From Deltaproteobacteria bacterium (lineage in GTDB: Bacteria > Myxococcota_A > Polyangia > DRWM01 > JAAZOP01): a stretch of DNA of 63,766 bases. The stretch is taken from the NCBI GenBank assembly GCA_016218765.1, contig JACRCZ010000041.1:1-63766 (forward strand). The letters run 5' to 3'. Both the position numbers and the translations under genes were made by a program. The first letter of the stretch is position 1. Each line of letters begins with the position of its first letter. Under the pieces are notes generated by a model. The model ran no database searches. It saw only the letters and a list, made by a program, of their open reading frames with translations, and was not told the origin of the DNA. Shown in pieces: positions 15,595 through 28,100 of this stretch.

Positions 15595-17538
15595 TCAGTC
15601 CTCCGCGACGACGATGATCTTGTCGCCCGGCGAGAAGACCACGACCGGGGACTTCTCGGGATTGGTCGCGACGCCGTAGGACTTCGACGCGTCGGACGCC
15701 TGCGCGATGAGTCGGTAGCCCAGGGCGACCTCGTTGCGCCGCCGCGCGGCCTCGACCACGGTGTAGAAGTTCACGGGCCGTCCCAGCTCGACGTAGTTCT
15801 CCGCCGGCTTGATGTAGACCTCGGACCCGTCCGGGTCGAAGAGGTCCATGAAGACGCCGGTCAGCTCCTTGTTCTCGGAGATCTGGGAGAGCATGAGGCT
15901 CACCAGGCGGTTGCTGACGATGAAGTCGTCGGCCTTGGTCACCTCGGCCAGCTCCCGATTGCGGATGTCGAGCATCTCGCTGACGATGCGCAGGTGCCGG
16001 CCCAGCTTTTCGGAGATGTCGCGCAGGTGCAGCAGGGTGACCAGGGTGCGCGCGTCGGCTTCCTGCACATCGATGCCTTCGTAGGACAGGAGGATGATCT
16101 GGTCGAACGAGGCGACGTTGAGCGAGTCGAGCACCTTGCGGACGGTCGTGTCCTGCTCGACGACCTGGCCCTTCATGTTCTTGATGCCGGCGCAGCGGGC
16201 CTGCAGGTCCTCGCGGACGTCGGTGCCGTGGGCCACGATGGTGACGGCGGAGCCCGGGGCGACGTAGCGGTCCAGCTCGTTGACGATCGTGGGTCCGCGG
16301 CGGTTCCAGCCCAGGATCAGGGTCCGTTCCGGCTTCGCCGGCTGCCTGGGCACGTCGCGGATCGCCGCGAGGTCGATGCCGAGCTGCTGGACGTACTGGT
16401 TCCAGTCGGTGATCTTGCCGGAGATGCGCACCGTGTCGTCGTCCTCGGAGACGGCGATCACCTTGTCGCCGGGAGCGATGCGCGTGTCCATCGGCGGGTT
16501 GAGCAGGATGCGGCCGTCCGCCGTGCGCAGGCCGATGATCGTGGAGTCCTCGTAGGCGAAGAGCGCGGCCATGAACGGCCAGCCGACCAGCAGCGGCTCC
16601 TCCTGGAAGTAGATCTCGTCGCCGCCGAAATCGAGCAGCTCGGTATGGACGACGGAGAGGCCCGACTGGCGGCAGGTCTGCACGACGATGCGGGCGATGA
16701 GGTCGCCGGTCACGACCAGCTCGACCTCGTCCTTGCCCACCATCTTCGCCACCTCCAGGTTCTTCTCGTCCTGGATCTCGGCGACGATGTGGTACGGCTC
16801 CTTGCGCCGGTGGGGGTTGTTGGTGAGGGCCAGGATGACCTTGATCACCTGCGAGTCGGGATTGGTCTCCTCGGGGGCGAGGACGACGATGGCGCGGGCG
16901 CCGTGGGGGTTGACGATCTCGAGATCGCCCAGGTCGATCGGGCTGCCGGAGCGGCAGATGACCTTGGTGTTCTTCGTCTCCGGCACGCGGCTGCGCACCT
17001 CGTCCTCCATCTCCACCTTGTCCTTGTCGGCCAGGATGACGATGCGCGGCTTCTTGCGGTTCGCGTTGGCCTCGACCAGCTCCGAGATGATGGAGAAGAT
17101 CTTCGGCGACCAGCCGAGGATCAGGGTGTGGTCCTGTTCGATCACCTTGCTGCGGCCCTTGCGCAGCTCCTCGACCTTGGACTCGATGCCGCTGGTCAGG
17201 ACGCCGATGAGGGTGCTGACGATGAACACGCCGCCGAGGGTGACGCCGAGCATCATGAGCAGGAAGCCCCAGCCGCCGGTGTCGCCGCCCATGGTGCCGG
17301 CGTCGAGGGTGCGCATGAGGGAGAACCAGACCAGATCGAGGAACCCGGCCTCTCCGTTTCCCTCGCCCGACGGCGAGATGCCCTCGGGTGCGACGCCGAA
17401 GATCGCGACGATTCCGCCGACGACGACGATGAGCAGCAGCGAGACGACGGCCAGCCAGCCGATCAGGGCGATCGTGCCGCGGGACATCGAGTTGTCGAAC
17501 ATGTAGCGCAGGCGTTCCTTCAGGCTCGCGCTCTTCAT
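15595..17538 (-). CDS. CASTOR/POLLUX-like ion channel with RCK (TrkA-N) domains
   Basis: The 647-residue protein has an N-terminal membrane part: one helix at about residues 24-45 (TIALIGWLAVVSLLLIVVVGGIV), a pore-like stretch around LVWFSLMRTLDAGTMGGDTGGW, and a second helix (FLLMMLGVTLGGVFIVSTLIGVLTSG). Two nucleotide-binding RCK regions follow (TLILGWSPKIFSIISELVEA and TLILGWNRRGPTIVNELDRYV), with TrkA-C-like segments between. This matches the plant CASTOR/POLLUX and bacterial relatives that conduct cations. The ATG at 17538 has a GGAGGG ribosome site; a GTG lies 6 bases upstream. Ligand control by Ca2+ or nucleotides is known in relatives but not visible here. Confidence 0.9.
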   Translation of the reverse strand: MKSASLKERLRYMFDNSMSRGTIALIGWLAVVSLLLIVVVGGIVAIFGVAPEGISPSGEGNGEAGFLDLVWFSLMRTLDAGTMGGDTGGWGFLLMMLGVTLGGVFIVSTLIGVLTSGIESKVEELRKGRSKVIEQDHTLILGWSPKIFSIISELVEANANRKKPRIVILADKDKVEMEDEVRSRVPETKNTKVICRSGSPIDLGDLEIVNPHGARAIVVLAPEETNPDSQVIKVILALTNNPHRRKEPYHIVAEIQDEKNLEVAKMVGKDEVELVVTGDLIARIVVQTCRQSGLSVVHTELLDFGGDEIYFQEEPLLVGWPFMAALFAYEDSTIIGLRTADGRILLNPPMDTRIAPGDKVIAVSEDDDTVRISGKITDWNQYVQQLGIDLAAIRDVPRQPAKPERTLILGWNRRGPTIVNELDRYVAPGSAVTIVAHGTDVREDLQARCAGIKNMKGQVVEQDTTVRKVLDSLNVASFDQIILLSYEGIDVQEADARTLVTLLHLRDISEKLGRHLRIVSEMLDIRNRELAEVTKADDFIVSNRLVSLMLSQISENKELTGVFMDLFDPDGSEVYIKPAENYVELGRPVNFYTVVEAARRRNEVALGYRLIAQASDASKSYGVATNPEKSPVVVFSPGDKIIVVAED

Positions 17539-17666
17539 CCGCACCCTCCTTGCCTACGGCGGGGGCCCGGACGACGGCATGTGGAGGGCCCCCGACCGGA
17601 CCGTGCATACAACGGATCGGGCGGGCGGCGCCAGGGGCCTCCGGCCGCCGGCGCGGTCCGCTCGTC

Positions 17667-19418
17667 CTACGGGTTGGTGATCGTGATGGTGAAGGCGCCG
17701 CAGTTGCCGGAGGAGAAGCCGTCCATGATCACGTAGTAGGTGCTGCCGGCGGTGACGGCGAAGGTGATGTTGGACTGCAGACCCGAGTAGTCGTCGTTGC
17801 AGGCGATCTCGCTGCCGGAGCTGGTGCAGTCCGTGCGTGCATGCAGCACGGTGTCCCAGCCTGCGCCGCCCACCGTGCTGAAGGTGGCGCTGCCGGACCG
17901 CGTCGGGGAGTAGACGTAGGCGATGTCGGCCGAGGCGGCGCTGCCGCCGCAGGTGGCGGTGTAGTTGTTGGGCTGTCCGCAGGTGTTGCCGCTGACGCTG
18001 GACGCGCCGGCCGGGATGGGCGTGGCGCCCGGGCAGCAGTCCTCGTTGACCAGCGTGTCGCAGTCGTCGTCGCAGGACGAGGTGCAGTTCTCGGTCGGCG
18101 CGCAGCACGTGGCGGGGAGGGTGCAGGTGCCGCTGCAGGTCTGGCTGGCCGCGACGCCGCAGGAGTTGGTGCAGGACACGGTCGAGCCCTGGACGCAGGT
18201 GAAGGTCTCGTCCGTGGCCGCGTCGCAGTCGTCGTCCACGGCGTTGCACGCCTCGGTCGGCGGCTGGCAGGAGCCCCAGGTGCAGGTCGCGCTGCACGTC
18301 CGGCTGCCGCCCGTGGCGCAGCCCGAGTCGCAGGCCTCGGTCCCCCCGCGGAAGCACTCGAAGCCGTTGTCCGTCACGGTGTCGCAGTCGTCGTCCACGC
18401 CGTTGCACAGCTCGCGCGGCGGCGCGCAGACGCCCCAGGCGCAGTCGTCGCCGCAGACGCGGTTGCCCGCGCTGCCGCAGGCCGTCGTGCAGGCCTCGGT
18501 CGCCCGCCGGGTGCACTCGAACCCGCTGTCCGTCACGGTGTCGCAGTCGTCGTCCAGCCCGTTGCACTCCTCGGCCGCCGGCAGGCAATCGCCCCACGCG
18601 CAGTCCGGTCCGCAGGTCCGGGCGCCGATGCTGCTGCAGGTGGTGAGGCAGGGGGCGGTGTCGCCGGCGCAGCAGGTGAAGCCGTTGTCGCACCGCGTGT
18701 CGCAGTCGTCGTCCGCCCCGTTGCACGCCTCGGCCGGGAGCGGGCAGGCGTCCGGGGCGGGCACGGCGCACTCGGCCGAGCACGTGCCGCTGCCGGCCGA
18801 GCCGCAGGCGGTGGTGCAGGCGACGGGTTCGCCGGCGAGGCACGAGAAGTCCTCGTCGGTCTCGGCGTCGCAGTCGTCGTCGACCCCGTTGCACGTCTCG
18901 GCCCCGGCGGCGAGGCAGGCGTATTCGCAGCCGGGGAGGCCGTCGAGGTCCACGAAGCCGTCCCGGCATTCGAGGCCGCAGACTCCGGCCGTGCACACCG
19001 GGTCGGCGTTGTCGGCGGCGGCGCAGACGACGTCGCAGGTCGCGCAGTGCTCGGGGTCGGTCTGGGGATCGACGCACGAGCGGCCGCAGTTGAGCCTTCC
19101 GGCGGTGCAGCCCGGGGCGCAGGTGCCGCGGTCGCAGACGTCGAGCGGTTCGCAGGGCGAGCCGCAGGTGCCGCAGTGGTCGGGGTCCTGGAGGAGGTCC
19201 CGGCAGCCGGTGCCGCACCAGGTCTCGCCGGCGGGGCACTCGGGCACCTCCTCCGCGCCGTCGTCGGCCGCGTCGTCCGCGGTCGTGTCGCCGCCGCCGT
19301 CGTCGAGCACGTCCCGGGCATCGAATCCGGTGTCGTCGTCCGCGGCCGGGCAGCCGCCCAGCGCGGCCGCGGTGACGCACGCGACCAGGAAACCCCGCCA
19401 TCGTCGTTGGACCCGCAT
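17667..19418 (-). CDS. MopE-like cysteine-rich lipoprotein with C-terminal PPC-like domain
   Basis: The 583-residue protein has a lipoprotein signal (MRVQRRWRGFLVACVTAAALGGC) and an Asp-rich linker. It then has a long Cys-rich region with repeated CNGxDDDCDxxTDxxFxC units, at least six recognisable, each around 45 residues with a following C-x-T-x-C-G pattern. This is the MopE-type putative metal-binding repeat of Myxococcota surface proteins. The final 110 residues, around DIAYVYSPTRSGSATFSTVG and TFAVTAGSTYYVIMDGF, resemble a bacterial pre-peptidase C-terminal beta-sandwich. The ATG at 19418 has GGAGGAG upstream. It is probably anchored on the outer surface. Confidence 0.9.
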   Translation of the reverse strand: MRVQRRWRGFLVACVTAAALGGCPAADDDTGFDARDVLDDGGGDTTADDAADDGAEEVPECPAGETWCGTGCRDLLQDPDHCGTCGSPCEPLDVCDRGTCAPGCTAGRLNCGRSCVDPQTDPEHCATCDVVCAAADNADPVCTAGVCGLECRDGFVDLDGLPGCEYACLAAGAETCNGVDDDCDAETDEDFSCLAGEPVACTTACGSAGSGTCSAECAVPAPDACPLPAEACNGADDDCDTRCDNGFTCCAGDTAPCLTTCSSIGARTCGPDCAWGDCLPAAEECNGLDDDCDTVTDSGFECTRRATEACTTACGSAGNRVCGDDCAWGVCAPPRELCNGVDDDCDTVTDNGFECFRGGTEACDSGCATGGSRTCSATCTWGSCQPPTEACNAVDDDCDAATDETFTCVQGSTVSCTNSCGVAASQTCSGTCTLPATCCAPTENCTSSCDDDCDTLVNEDCCPGATPIPAGASSVSGNTCGQPNNYTATCGGSAASADIAYVYSPTRSGSATFSTVGGAGWDTVLHARTDCTSSGSEIACNDDYSGLQSNITFAVTAGSTYYVIMDGFSSGNCGAFTITITNP

Positions 19419-19437
19419 CTTCACTCCTCCGTCGTCG

Positions 19438-19459
19438 GGCGCGCGCTTGCGGGCGCGCC
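19438..19459. other. GC-rich inverted repeat in the 5' leader of the MopE-like gene
   Basis: GGCGCGC (19438-19444) and GCGCGCC (19453-19459) are exact inverted repeats with an 8-base loop, about 20 bases upstream of the start. It could influence translation of the lipoprotein; this is inference. Confidence 0.4.
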
Positions 19460-19559
19460 ACGACATCTTGACCCGAAAGGGGGGGATCTGTCCCGAAACT
19501 TTTTCTGCGGCAGTGCAGGGCGGAGCGAACCGGGGGACAGGGAAGGGGAAATGGAAAAG

Positions 19560-19580
19560 AGGAAACAGGAAACAGGAATT
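19560..19580. repeat. Period-7 word AGGAAAC x2 plus AGGAATT
   Basis: Three 7-base units in the gap between the receiver gene and the MopE-like gene. AGGAAAC read on the other strand is GTTTCCT, close to the GGTTCCT word at 10510-10533. Confidence 0.7.
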
Positions 19581-19644
19581 GGGGAGGGGGGGTCCGGCCC
19601 GGCGGTGCCGGTCGCCGTGCGCAGCGCGCTTCGGCGCCGGTGCT

Positions 19645-20019
19645 TCACCGGCCGGGTGGGAGGGCGGCGCGAATGGTCTCCAGGAGTTTTTCGGGGTGGA
19701 TCGGCTTGGGGAGGAAGACGGTGGCGCCCGCGGCGAGGCCCTGGGCGCGGTCGGCCGCGGCGGCCTTGGCGGTGAGCATGACGATCGGCACGTCGCGGAA
19801 GGCGGGCATCGCGCGCAGGGCCTTGCAGACCTCGAACCCGGACAGGCCGGGCATCACGAGGTCGAGGAGCACGAGCTCGAAGGTCTCGCGGGCCGCGACT
19901 TCCAGGCCCGCCTTCCCGCCGGGTGCGGTGGTCACGGCGAAGCCCTCGGTCGAGAGCAGCTCCTCGATCGAGAGGAGCACCAGCTCGTCGTCGTCGATGG
20001 CGAGAATGCGATGGGTCAT
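19645..20019 (-). CDS. Single-domain response regulator
   Basis: The 124-residue protein is a stand-alone receiver: [19 protein letters not shown] with the acidic cluster, phospho-acceptor in [12 protein letters not shown], Thr in VMLTAKA, and the Lys of [15 protein letters not shown]. The ATG overlaps the TGA of the kinase gene upstream by 4 bases (ATGA), so kinase and receiver are translationally coupled and almost certainly partners. With no output domain, it probably acts through protein binding or a phosphorelay. The last gene of the operon. Confidence 0.94.
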   Translation of the reverse strand: MTHRILAIDDDELVLLSIEELLSTEGFAVTTAPGGKAGLEVAARETFELVLLDLVMPGLSGFEVCKALRAMPAFRDVPIVMLTAKAAAADRAQGLAAGATVFLPKPIHPEKLLETIRAALPPGR

Positions 20020-21995
20020 GACCCGTCCTCCCGGCCGCGGCCCGCGGCCTGCGGTTCGTGCGCGGGAATCAGGATGCGGAAGGTGGCGCCTTGTCCCGGC
20101 ACGCTGTCGAACTCGATGCGTCCCTTGTGCTGCTCGACGATGCCGTAGGCGATGGCCAGTCCCAGGCCGGTGCCCTTGCCGACGCCCTTGGTGGTGAAGA
20201 ACGGCTCGAAGATCTGCTCGCGGATCGCCTCGGGGATCCCGGGGCCGGTGTCGCCGATGGACACGGCCGCGGCGGGGCGGTCGCCGAGGGTGGCGCGGAA
20301 GGCGCGGATGGTGAGCACCTTGTCTCCCTCGCGGCCCTCCATGGCGTCGCGGGCGTTGGCGATGATGTCCAGGAAGACCTGTTCCAGGTAGCTCGGGTCG
20401 CCCAGGATGCCGGGGAGGTCCTCGCCGAAGTCGCGGCGGATCTCGATCTGGTGGTTGAGGAGCTGCTGGCCGGTGATGAGCAGGGCGTTCTCCAGCGGCT
20501 GGAGGACGGAGATGGGGCGGGGCTCCAGCTCGCTCTGCCGGGAGAACTCGCGCAGGTGGTTGACGATGCGGCCGATGCGGTCGTTGCACTTGTGGAGCAC
20601 GTCGAGTCGCCGCTGGGCGACGGCGTCGTCGGCGCGGACGTCGCGGTTCATGACGTGCAGCAGGGCGGTCGAGGCCATGAGCGGGTTGTTGATCTCGTGG
20701 GCCACGCCGGCCACCAGGTCGCCCAGGGCGCGCAGCTTCATGGTCTGCACGAGGTGTGCCTGCGTGCGCTCCAGGTCGGCCTCGAGCTTCTTCTCGGCGG
20801 TGATGTCGGAGAAGATGCCCAGCGTCCCGCGCTCGCGGCCCTCGCCGTCGCGCAGGATGGAGGCGGAGGTGCGGATGGGGATGTGGCGTTCGCGGCCGAC
20901 CAGGCTCATTTCCAGGTTGGCGACGTTTCCGGCCGCGCGGAGCAGGCGCATGATCTTGCGCGCCTGGTCCTTGCCTTCGACGTAGAAGCGCCAGATTTCG
21001 CGGCCCAGGAGCTCGTCGCGGCGGAAGCCGAGCAGCCGTTCCAGGGCCTGGTTGACGAAGGTGATCTTGCCCTGGTCGTCCGTGGTGACGATCCCGCTCA
21101 CGGTGCTTTCGACCAGGCTGCGGTAGGTCTCGCGCGACTCGCGCAGCTCGGCGGTGCGCTCGTCGACGAGCTTGCCCAGGTTCCGCGTGTTGAAGGCGAT
21201 CTCGTCGGCCATGACGTTGAAGGCGCGGGCCAGTGCGCCGAACTCGTCGCCCGACTGCGGCAGGACGCGGTGCGTCAGGTCCCCGTCGGCCATGCCGGCG
21301 GCGGCGGCCGCGAGCTGGCGCAGGGGGCGCGTGATGAGGCGGGCGAGCAGGATCGTGAGCACGACGACGAGCACGAGCGAGGCGCCGGCGATGGGCAGCA
21401 CGCGCAGCTCGAAGTCCCCCACGGCGCGGTAGATCTCCTCCTCGTAGCTGCCCACCGCCAGGATCCAGCCCCAGGGCGCGAACCAGCGGTACTTGAGGAT
21501 CTTCATCCGCGGCTCGGGGTCTCCCAGGGCCACGTTCTGCCACGGGTAGCGGATCGTGCCGGCGCGGCCGGGCGGCAGGCGCGGCGCGCGCTCGACGATC
21601 TCGCGGATGAAGGCCCGTCCGTCCGAGTCGCGGCTGTCGAGGATGTCGCGGCCCTCCTGCGTGGGGTGGACCAGGAGCACGCCGCGCGTGTCCATGGCGT
21701 AGGCGTAGCCGGTGCGGCCGACCTGGAAGCTGACGAGCACCTCGCGCAGGTACGCCATGTCCTCGGGCCGGGGCGACGTCCCGCCGTGGCCCGCGGCCAG
21801 CGAGCGCTGGCGCTGGGCGTCGCAGAGGCGCCACAGATGGTCGGCCAGGTTGGTCAGCTCCACCTCGGCCGACTCCCGCAGATCCCGGCGGAACGACCAC
21901 GCGGCGACGAACTGCGCCACGAGCAGCGGCAGCAGCACGGCCGTGAAGGTCACGGCGAGCTTCGTGCGGACGCGCAGATCGCGGAAGCGGATCAA
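20016..21995 (-). CDS. Sensor histidine kinase (Cache-like sensor, HAMP, PAS, HisKA, HATPase)
   Basis: The 659-residue protein has a membrane helix near the N-terminus ([20 protein letters not shown]), a periplasmic single Cache-like domain (about 35-195, with [16 protein letters not shown] and [21 protein letters not shown]), a second helix ([21 protein letters not shown]), HAMP, a PAS domain ([25 protein letters not shown]), and a kinase core with GVAHEINNP (His about 433), [29 protein letters not shown] and [11 protein letters not shown]. The start is taken as TTG at 21995, which overlaps the TGA of the deacetylase gene; the next ATG would cut into the sensor. Cache domains of this type bind small organic molecules. 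It is coupled to the receiver downstream. Confidence 0.93.
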   Translation of the reverse strand: MIRFRDLRVRTKLAVTFTAVLLPLLVAQFVAAWSFRRDLRESAEVELTNLADHLWRLCDAQRQRSLAAGHGGTSPRPEDMAYLREVLVSFQVGRTGYAYAMDTRGVLLVHPTQEGRDILDSRDSDGRAFIREIVERAPRLPPGRAGTIRYPWQNVALGDPEPRMKILKYRWFAPWGWILAVGSYEEEIYRAVGDFELRVLPIAGASLVLVVVLTILLARLITRPLRQLAAAAAGMADGDLTHRVLPQSGDEFGALARAFNVMADEIAFNTRNLGKLVDERTAELRESRETYRSLVESTVSGIVTTDDQGKITFVNQALERLLGFRRDELLGREIWRFYVEGKDQARKIMRLLRAAGNVANLEMSLVGRERHIPIRTSASILRDGEGRERGTLGIFSDITAEKKLEADLERTQAHLVQTMKLRALGDLVAGVAHEINNPLMASTALLHVMNRDVRADDAVAQRRLDVLHKCNDRIGRIVNHLREFSRQSELEPRPISVLQPLENALLITGQQLLNHQIEIRRDFGEDLPGILGDPSYLEQVFLDIIANARDAMEGREGDKVLTIRAFRATLGDRPAAAVSIGDTGPGIPEAIREQIFEPFFTTKGVGKGTGLGLAIAYGIVEQHKGRIEFDSVPGQGATFRILIPAHEPQAAGRGREDGS

Positions 21996-23152
21996 GGCCG
22001 CCGCGCCCCCAGCCGCGGGAAGGTGTGGGCGTGGTGCCATTCCACCACGCGCCGCGCCTCGTCCCGCGCCTTCTCCTTCGCCTCGCCCCGGGTCGGCATG
22101 GGGCGGTCCGCGAGGCCGTCCATCTCCGCCCCGAACATCATCCCGCCGACCAGCCCCGCGTACTCGTCCTGCGGCGTCCGCTCCGCCATCGCCGCCCAGG
22201 CCAGCGTCCAGCAGCGCGCCGTGCGGAACACGTCGTAGCCCCCGCCCCCCACGGCCACCAGCCGCGGCGCGAGCCGGCACAGGTCCCCCACGACCGCCTC
22301 GTACCCGTTCGTCGTGAGCCGCAGGTGGGTCAGCGGATCCGAGAGATGCGTGTCCGCGCCCAGCTCCGCCACCACGATCTCCGGTCCGAACGCCTCGAGC
22401 AGCGGCGGCACGATCCCGCGGAACGCCTCGACGTACACCTCGTCGTCCGTCTTCTCGGCGAGCGGGACGTTGACGTTGAACCCCTCCCCCTTCCCCTCGC
22501 CGAGCTCGGTTTCCGCGCCGCCGAACGGGTACAGCGTCGCCCCGGACTCGTGCAGCGAGATCTTGAGCACGCGGTCGTCCTTGTAGAACGCGTCCTGGAC
22601 GCCGTTGCCGTGGTGGGCATCGATGTCGACGTAGGCGACGCGTTTCCCCCGCCGCAGCAGCTCCTCGATCGTGGCGCCCACGTCGCTGGCGTAGCAGAAC
22701 CCCTCGGCGTGGTCCCGGAACGCGTGGTGGAAGCCGCCCACGGGGTTGAAGGCGCGGCGGGCCGTGCCGTCCAGCACGACCTCGGCGCAGCGCATCGTCG
22801 ACCCGGCCGCGAGCAGGCAGAACTCCCAGATGCCGCGCAGCGGCGGGCAGTCGTCGGTGCCGATGCCGCGCGCCAGCATGGCGAGGTCGAACTGGCCCCC
22901 GCTCACGCGCCGCAAGACGTCGAGGTACTCCGGCTCGTGGAACAGGGCCAGGAGGTCCGGGCTCGCCGCGGCGGGCTCGATCTGGACGACGCCGTCGCCC
23001 CCGAGCAGCCCGTAGCGGCCGCACAGCTCGAGCATGTTGCGGGCGCGCATCGGCTTGAACGGATGCTGGTCGCCGTAGTCGAACCGCGCCAGCTCGTCGG
23101 CGTACACCAGCGCCGCCTTGTGGACGAATCCGGGCTGGGTGCTTTCGGCCAA
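21992..23152 (-). CDS. AcuC-like histone deacetylase family protein
   Basis: The 386-residue zinc hydrolase belongs to the AcuC/histone deacetylase family, which removes acetyl groups from lysines (AcuC acts on acetyl-CoA synthetase) or from polyamines. Visible motifs are [30 protein letters not shown] (catalytic His pair), [16 protein letters not shown] (zinc Asp and His) and [15 protein letters not shown] (second zinc Asp). The start is taken as TTG at 23152, which has GGAGG 10 bases upstream; no ATG fits. The stop overlaps the TTG start of the sensor kinase, linking the enzyme to signalling, perhaps for acetate or acetoin use. Confidence 0.9.
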   Translation of the reverse strand: MAESTQPGFVHKAALVYADELARFDYGDQHPFKPMRARNMLELCGRYGLLGGDGVVQIEPAAASPDLLALFHEPEYLDVLRRVSGGQFDLAMLARGIGTDDCPPLRGIWEFCLLAAGSTMRCAEVVLDGTARRAFNPVGGFHHAFRDHAEGFCYASDVGATIEELLRRGKRVAYVDIDAHHGNGVQDAFYKDDRVLKISLHESGATLYPFGGAETELGEGKGEGFNVNVPLAEKTDDEVYVEAFRGIVPPLLEAFGPEIVVAELGADTHLSDPLTHLRLTTNGYEAVVGDLCRLAPRLVAVGGGGYDVFRTARCWTLAWAAMAERTPQDEYAGLVGGMMFGAEMDGLADRPMPTRGEAKEKARDEARRVVEWHHAHTFPRLGARRP

Positions 23153-23199
23153 GCTCGCTTCCTCCGCCTGGTCGCGTCCACCCCGCGGACCGCCGGAAT

Positions 23200-23224
23200 G
23201 AAACCACAGATGCGCACGGATGGG
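23200..23224 (+). repeat. Period-10 repeat copy a
   Basis: Reads GAAACCACAGATG then CGCACGGATGGG: two 10-base units of the CACAGATGGA family, in the gap between the deacetylase and the HExxH lipoprotein gene. Confidence 0.75.
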
Positions 23225-23292
23225 AAAGGGCGGGAGGTGCGGCACGTGCGTCGAGGGCGGGAAGAGCGGGAAGGACGGCCGGATCGCTGCAC

Positions 23293-25149
23293 TTACGGCG
23301 CGTCGTCGAACCGGATGCCGTGGAGGATCTCGTCCACGGCGGCCTCCAGCTCCGGCCATCTCTCGGCCGCGAGGGTCACGGTGACGCTGACGGACAGCAA
23401 TGGGCGCACGAAGTTGAGCGAGGCGAACCGCAGCAGGCGGTCGCCGCCCATGGTTCCCTCGTAGTCGAGCCGCAGGGCGGGGACGCCCGCGACCTCGAGC
23501 CGTTCGGGACCCCGGACGATCCCGGCGCCCACGCGGTCCAGATCCGTCCGTGCGCGTTCGACGAGGGCATCCAGGGTCCGTTCCTCCAGGTTGGGCGCCG
23601 CGACCACGATGGCGTTGTCGGCGAACGAGTCCGTGCCGGCCCGCACCAGCACGTGCGTGCCCCGGACTTCGCGCACCGCCCAGCCGGAGAGGATCGGCAG
23701 CGAGACGCCGCAGCGCGGGATGTGCCAGCGGTCGCCCTCGACTCTCGAGGCGCGGGCCAGCTCGCTTTCCCACGCGGCCTCTTCGGCCGCCGTCGTCTCC
23801 GCGTCGTCCGCATCCTGCGGGGCCGGGTCGGGGGCGGCGGCCATCGCATCCAGCAGCCGGCGTTCGACGTCGGAGTCGCCGGCCCAGGCGAAGTCCACCA
23901 CCCGCCCGTCGCGGCGATGCTCGCCCGCGTCGAAGAGGAATGCGCCGGCGAAGTCGAGCGCGTCGGCCTCGCGGTCCCACACGGTGCGCCACAGCAGCGC
24001 CTCGCCGCCGTCGGCGGTACGCCAGACGCGCCAGCGATCGCCGTCCCAGCCCAGGGCCTGGCGGCCGAGGTCCCGGCGGGAGAGGCCGCGCAGCGAGAGG
24101 AGCGATCGGATCATCGCCTCGCCCAGGGTGTCCTGGTACAGCGGCTGCGCCGGGCCCAGGTCCTCCGGCCACTCGGGAAGGACGACGGCGGCGGTCGTGT
24201 CGCGTCCCAGCTTCGCGGCGTGCAGGAGCTGCTCGGAAGACGCCGGGGGAGCGTCGAGCGCGGCGCGCACGGCGTCCCAGCCGCCCGCGGCGAACCGGGC
24301 GTGCATGTACCTCAGGCCTTCCTGGTACGCGGCGGCGCCGCCCTCCCCGCCCATGATGCGTCCCAGGCTGTAGTCCAGGTCCCCGGGGTCGAGGTCGCGC
24401 AGGGTGTGTCCGCCGCGTCCCAGGAGCAGGGCAATCGACACCGCCTCGGCCAGGCCTTCCATCAGGCACCGGCCGACGGTGACGCCGTCGAGGCTGGACT
24501 TGTTGCGTTCCAGGAACGCGATGAGGTCGCCCTGCTGGTCCTGCCAGGCGTGGACCAGCTCGTGCGCGACGAGCACCTCGATGTCGGCGAGCCGGGCGAG
24601 CGAGGTGTCGAGGAAGACCAGGGCGTCGCGGTCGGCTTGGTAGTAGGCGGCGGCCGCACCGGCCAGCGCGTCCACGGTGGCGCGGCGCAGCTCCGCGGCG
24701 TCGCGGCCGACGTCGTGGGTGAACAACCGCAGGAGCGCATGCAGCCCCTCGAAGTGTCCCGGCCGGAAGAGCATGTCCTGCTGCCGGTCGAGGTCCTCGC
24801 GGGTCTCCTCCGGCCCGCGCACTTCCAGCGTGAGCCGCGTCCGATCGACGGCGAAGCCGAGCGCCGCCAGCTCGGCGACCAGCTTGTCGACCACGGCCTC
24901 GTACGGCGCGACCTTCGGGTCGGCCGGCACGGCTGGGCGCGCATCATCGCGGGCAACGTCCGTCGGTTCCGCTTCCGACGGCCCCGGCGGGGCGCCGGGG
25001 GCCCGGGCGGGCGCAAGCCGGCTACCGGCGTCGGCGGTCGTGCCGGTCTCGACGACGGGTGCGCGGCGGGAGCAGGCCAGTGGCGGAAACAGAGCGGCTG
25101 CGAGGAAGATCCCAAGCAACGATCGACCTGGGATACGAGCCTTGCTCAT
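23293..25149 (-). CDS. Lipoprotein with a HExxH zinc-peptidase motif
   Basis: The 618-residue product has a lipoprotein signal ([26 protein letters not shown]) and a Pro/Ala/Asp-rich linker. A putative metallopeptidase region follows: [14 protein letters not shown] gives HExxH, and a third ligand Glu is plausible in [13 protein letters not shown] about 35 residues on, the gluzincin layout. The C-terminal third is a separate region with [19 protein letters not shown] and a PsbP/lipoprotein-like strand pattern ending [14 protein letters not shown]. The ATG at 25149 puts the signal first, with AAGGAGGG upstream. It should sit in the cell envelope. The substrate is unknown. It is divergent from hsdM. 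Confidence 0.82.
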   Translation of the reverse strand: MSKARIPGRSLLGIFLAAALFPPLACSRRAPVVETGTTADAGSRLAPARAPGAPPGPSEAEPTDVARDDARPAVPADPKVAPYEAVVDKLVAELAALGFAVDRTRLTLEVRGPEETREDLDRQQDMLFRPGHFEGLHALLRLFTHDVGRDAAELRRATVDALAGAAAAYYQADRDALVFLDTSLARLADIEVLVAHELVHAWQDQQGDLIAFLERNKSSLDGVTVGRCLMEGLAEAVSIALLLGRGGHTLRDLDPGDLDYSLGRIMGGEGGAAAYQEGLRYMHARFAAGGWDAVRAALDAPPASSEQLLHAAKLGRDTTAAVVLPEWPEDLGPAQPLYQDTLGEAMIRSLLSLRGLSRRDLGRQALGWDGDRWRVWRTADGGEALLWRTVWDREADALDFAGAFLFDAGEHRRDGRVVDFAWAGDSDVERRLLDAMAAAPDPAPQDADDAETTAAEEAAWESELARASRVEGDRWHIPRCGVSLPILSGWAVREVRGTHVLVRAGTDSFADNAIVVAAPNLEERTLDALVERARTDLDRVGAGIVRGPERLEVAGVPALRLDYEGTMGGDRLLRFASLNFVRPLLSVSVTVTLAAERWPELEAAVDEILHGIRFDDAP

Positions 25150-25342
25150 GGCCGGGTTGCCCTCCTTCGCCGGGGATAGCATCGCACCCCGCGGGGCTCC
25201 GTGTCTCGCCTCTTGGTGTGTCGCCGTTGTTTGCAGCCGGCCCGGATGGTACAGATCCCGTCGTGGCGGCAGCGAAGAGCGGCAAGCCGGCCGGAATCGA
25301 ACTGGCGTTGGTCAGGGACGCCGCGGTGGTGGAGGACGTACG

Positions 25343-26933
<1,591 letters not shown>

Positions 26934-26944
<11 letters not shown>

Positions 26945-28100
26945 GCGCCTGCGCCTGCCTGCCGGCAAGGCGGGGGGCGAAGCGGAGGGCCGGCTCGCCC
27001 TGGGTCGACGGGGGGAGGACGCCCGGTTTCCGGCCGCGCCAGCGAGGGCGGCATTGCCGGGGGACTACGCAGACGCCCTCGACGCCATCAAGCGCCGCAT
27101 CCGGGAAGAGCGCCTGCGGGTCGTACTCGCCGCCAACGGGGCGATGGTCTTGCTCTACTGGGACCTCGGCCGGATGATCCTGGATCGGCAGGATCGCGCG
27201 GGCTGGGGGGCGAAGGTGATCGATCGGTTAGCGGCGGACTTGCGCGAGGCATTCCCCGGGATGAAGGGCTTCTCGGCGCGCAATCTGAAGTACATGCGCG
27301 CGTTTGCCGCGGCCTGGCCGGCGCGAACAATCGTGCAAGAGGCTCTTGCACGAATTCCCTGGTATCACCACATCGCGCTCCTGGAGAAGCTCGGCAATCC
27401 CGCCGAACGGCTCTGGTACGCCCGGCAGGCGGCGCAGCACGGCTGGTCGCACAACATCCTGGCGCTCCAGATCGACGGTCGCACCCACGAGCGCCAGGGC
27501 AAGGCCATCACCAACTTCCGCGACACCCTCCCGCCTGCTTCGTCGGACCTGGCCGTCCAGGTGTTCAAGGATCCGTACCTCTTCGACTTCCTCGGCACCG
27601 CCGACCCACGCCGCGAGCGCGAACTCGAGCAGGCGCTGGTGGCCCACATCCAGCGCTTCCTGCTGGAGTTGGGCACCGGCTTCGCGTTCGTCGGCCGGCA
27701 GGTGCCGCTCGAAGTCGGCGACCAGGATTTCCAGATCGACCTGCTCTTCTACCACCTGAGGCTGCGTTGCTACGTCGTGGTCGAGCTCAAGGCCGTGCCT
27801 TTCGACCCGGCCTTCGTCGGCCAGCTGAACCTCTATCTTTCCGCCGCCGACGACCTGCTGAGGCATCCGGACGACCAGCCCACCATCGGTCTGCTCTTGT
27901 GCCGGGCGAAGAACAAGGTCGTCGTCGAGTACGCTCTCCGTCACCTGAGGCGCCCGATCGGTGTCGCCGGATGGGAGACGAAGCTCGTCGAGAAGCTGCC
28001 GAACGTCCTGAAGGGAAGTCTGCCATCGGTGGAGGAGATCGAGGCCGAGCTGTCCGGTGATTTGAGGCCGACGTCGAGGACACGCAGGAGGAAGCCGTGA
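26934..28100 (+). CDS. DUF1016 (YhcG-like) PD-(D/E)xK nuclease domain protein
   Basis: The 388-residue protein has the YhcG N-terminal domain ([56 protein letters not shown], then [21 protein letters not shown]) and the nuclease domain ([21 protein letters not shown], then [28 protein letters not shown]), with the D-ExK active-site pattern. Such proteins often accompany type I restriction operons; their exact role is not settled. The ATG overlaps the hsdM stop by 11 bases and has AAGGAG upstream. A perfect 21-base palindrome lies in the part coding IVQEALAR. The roughly 35-residue N-terminal extension rich in Arg/Gly is not typical. Confidence 0.9.
27332..27352. repeat. Perfect palindrome inside the DUF1016 gene
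   Basis: Ten-base arms CGTGCAAGAG and CTCTTGCACG flank a single central G. It lies within codons for the conserved IVQEALAR segment. Confidence 0.8.

Noticed and set aside
25150..25342. A small gene between the HExxH lipoprotein and hsdM (frame ending [18 protein letters not shown] then EDVRWP)
   Set aside because: No start with a ribosome site, and the composition is like a random frame of a GC-rich divergent promoter region.
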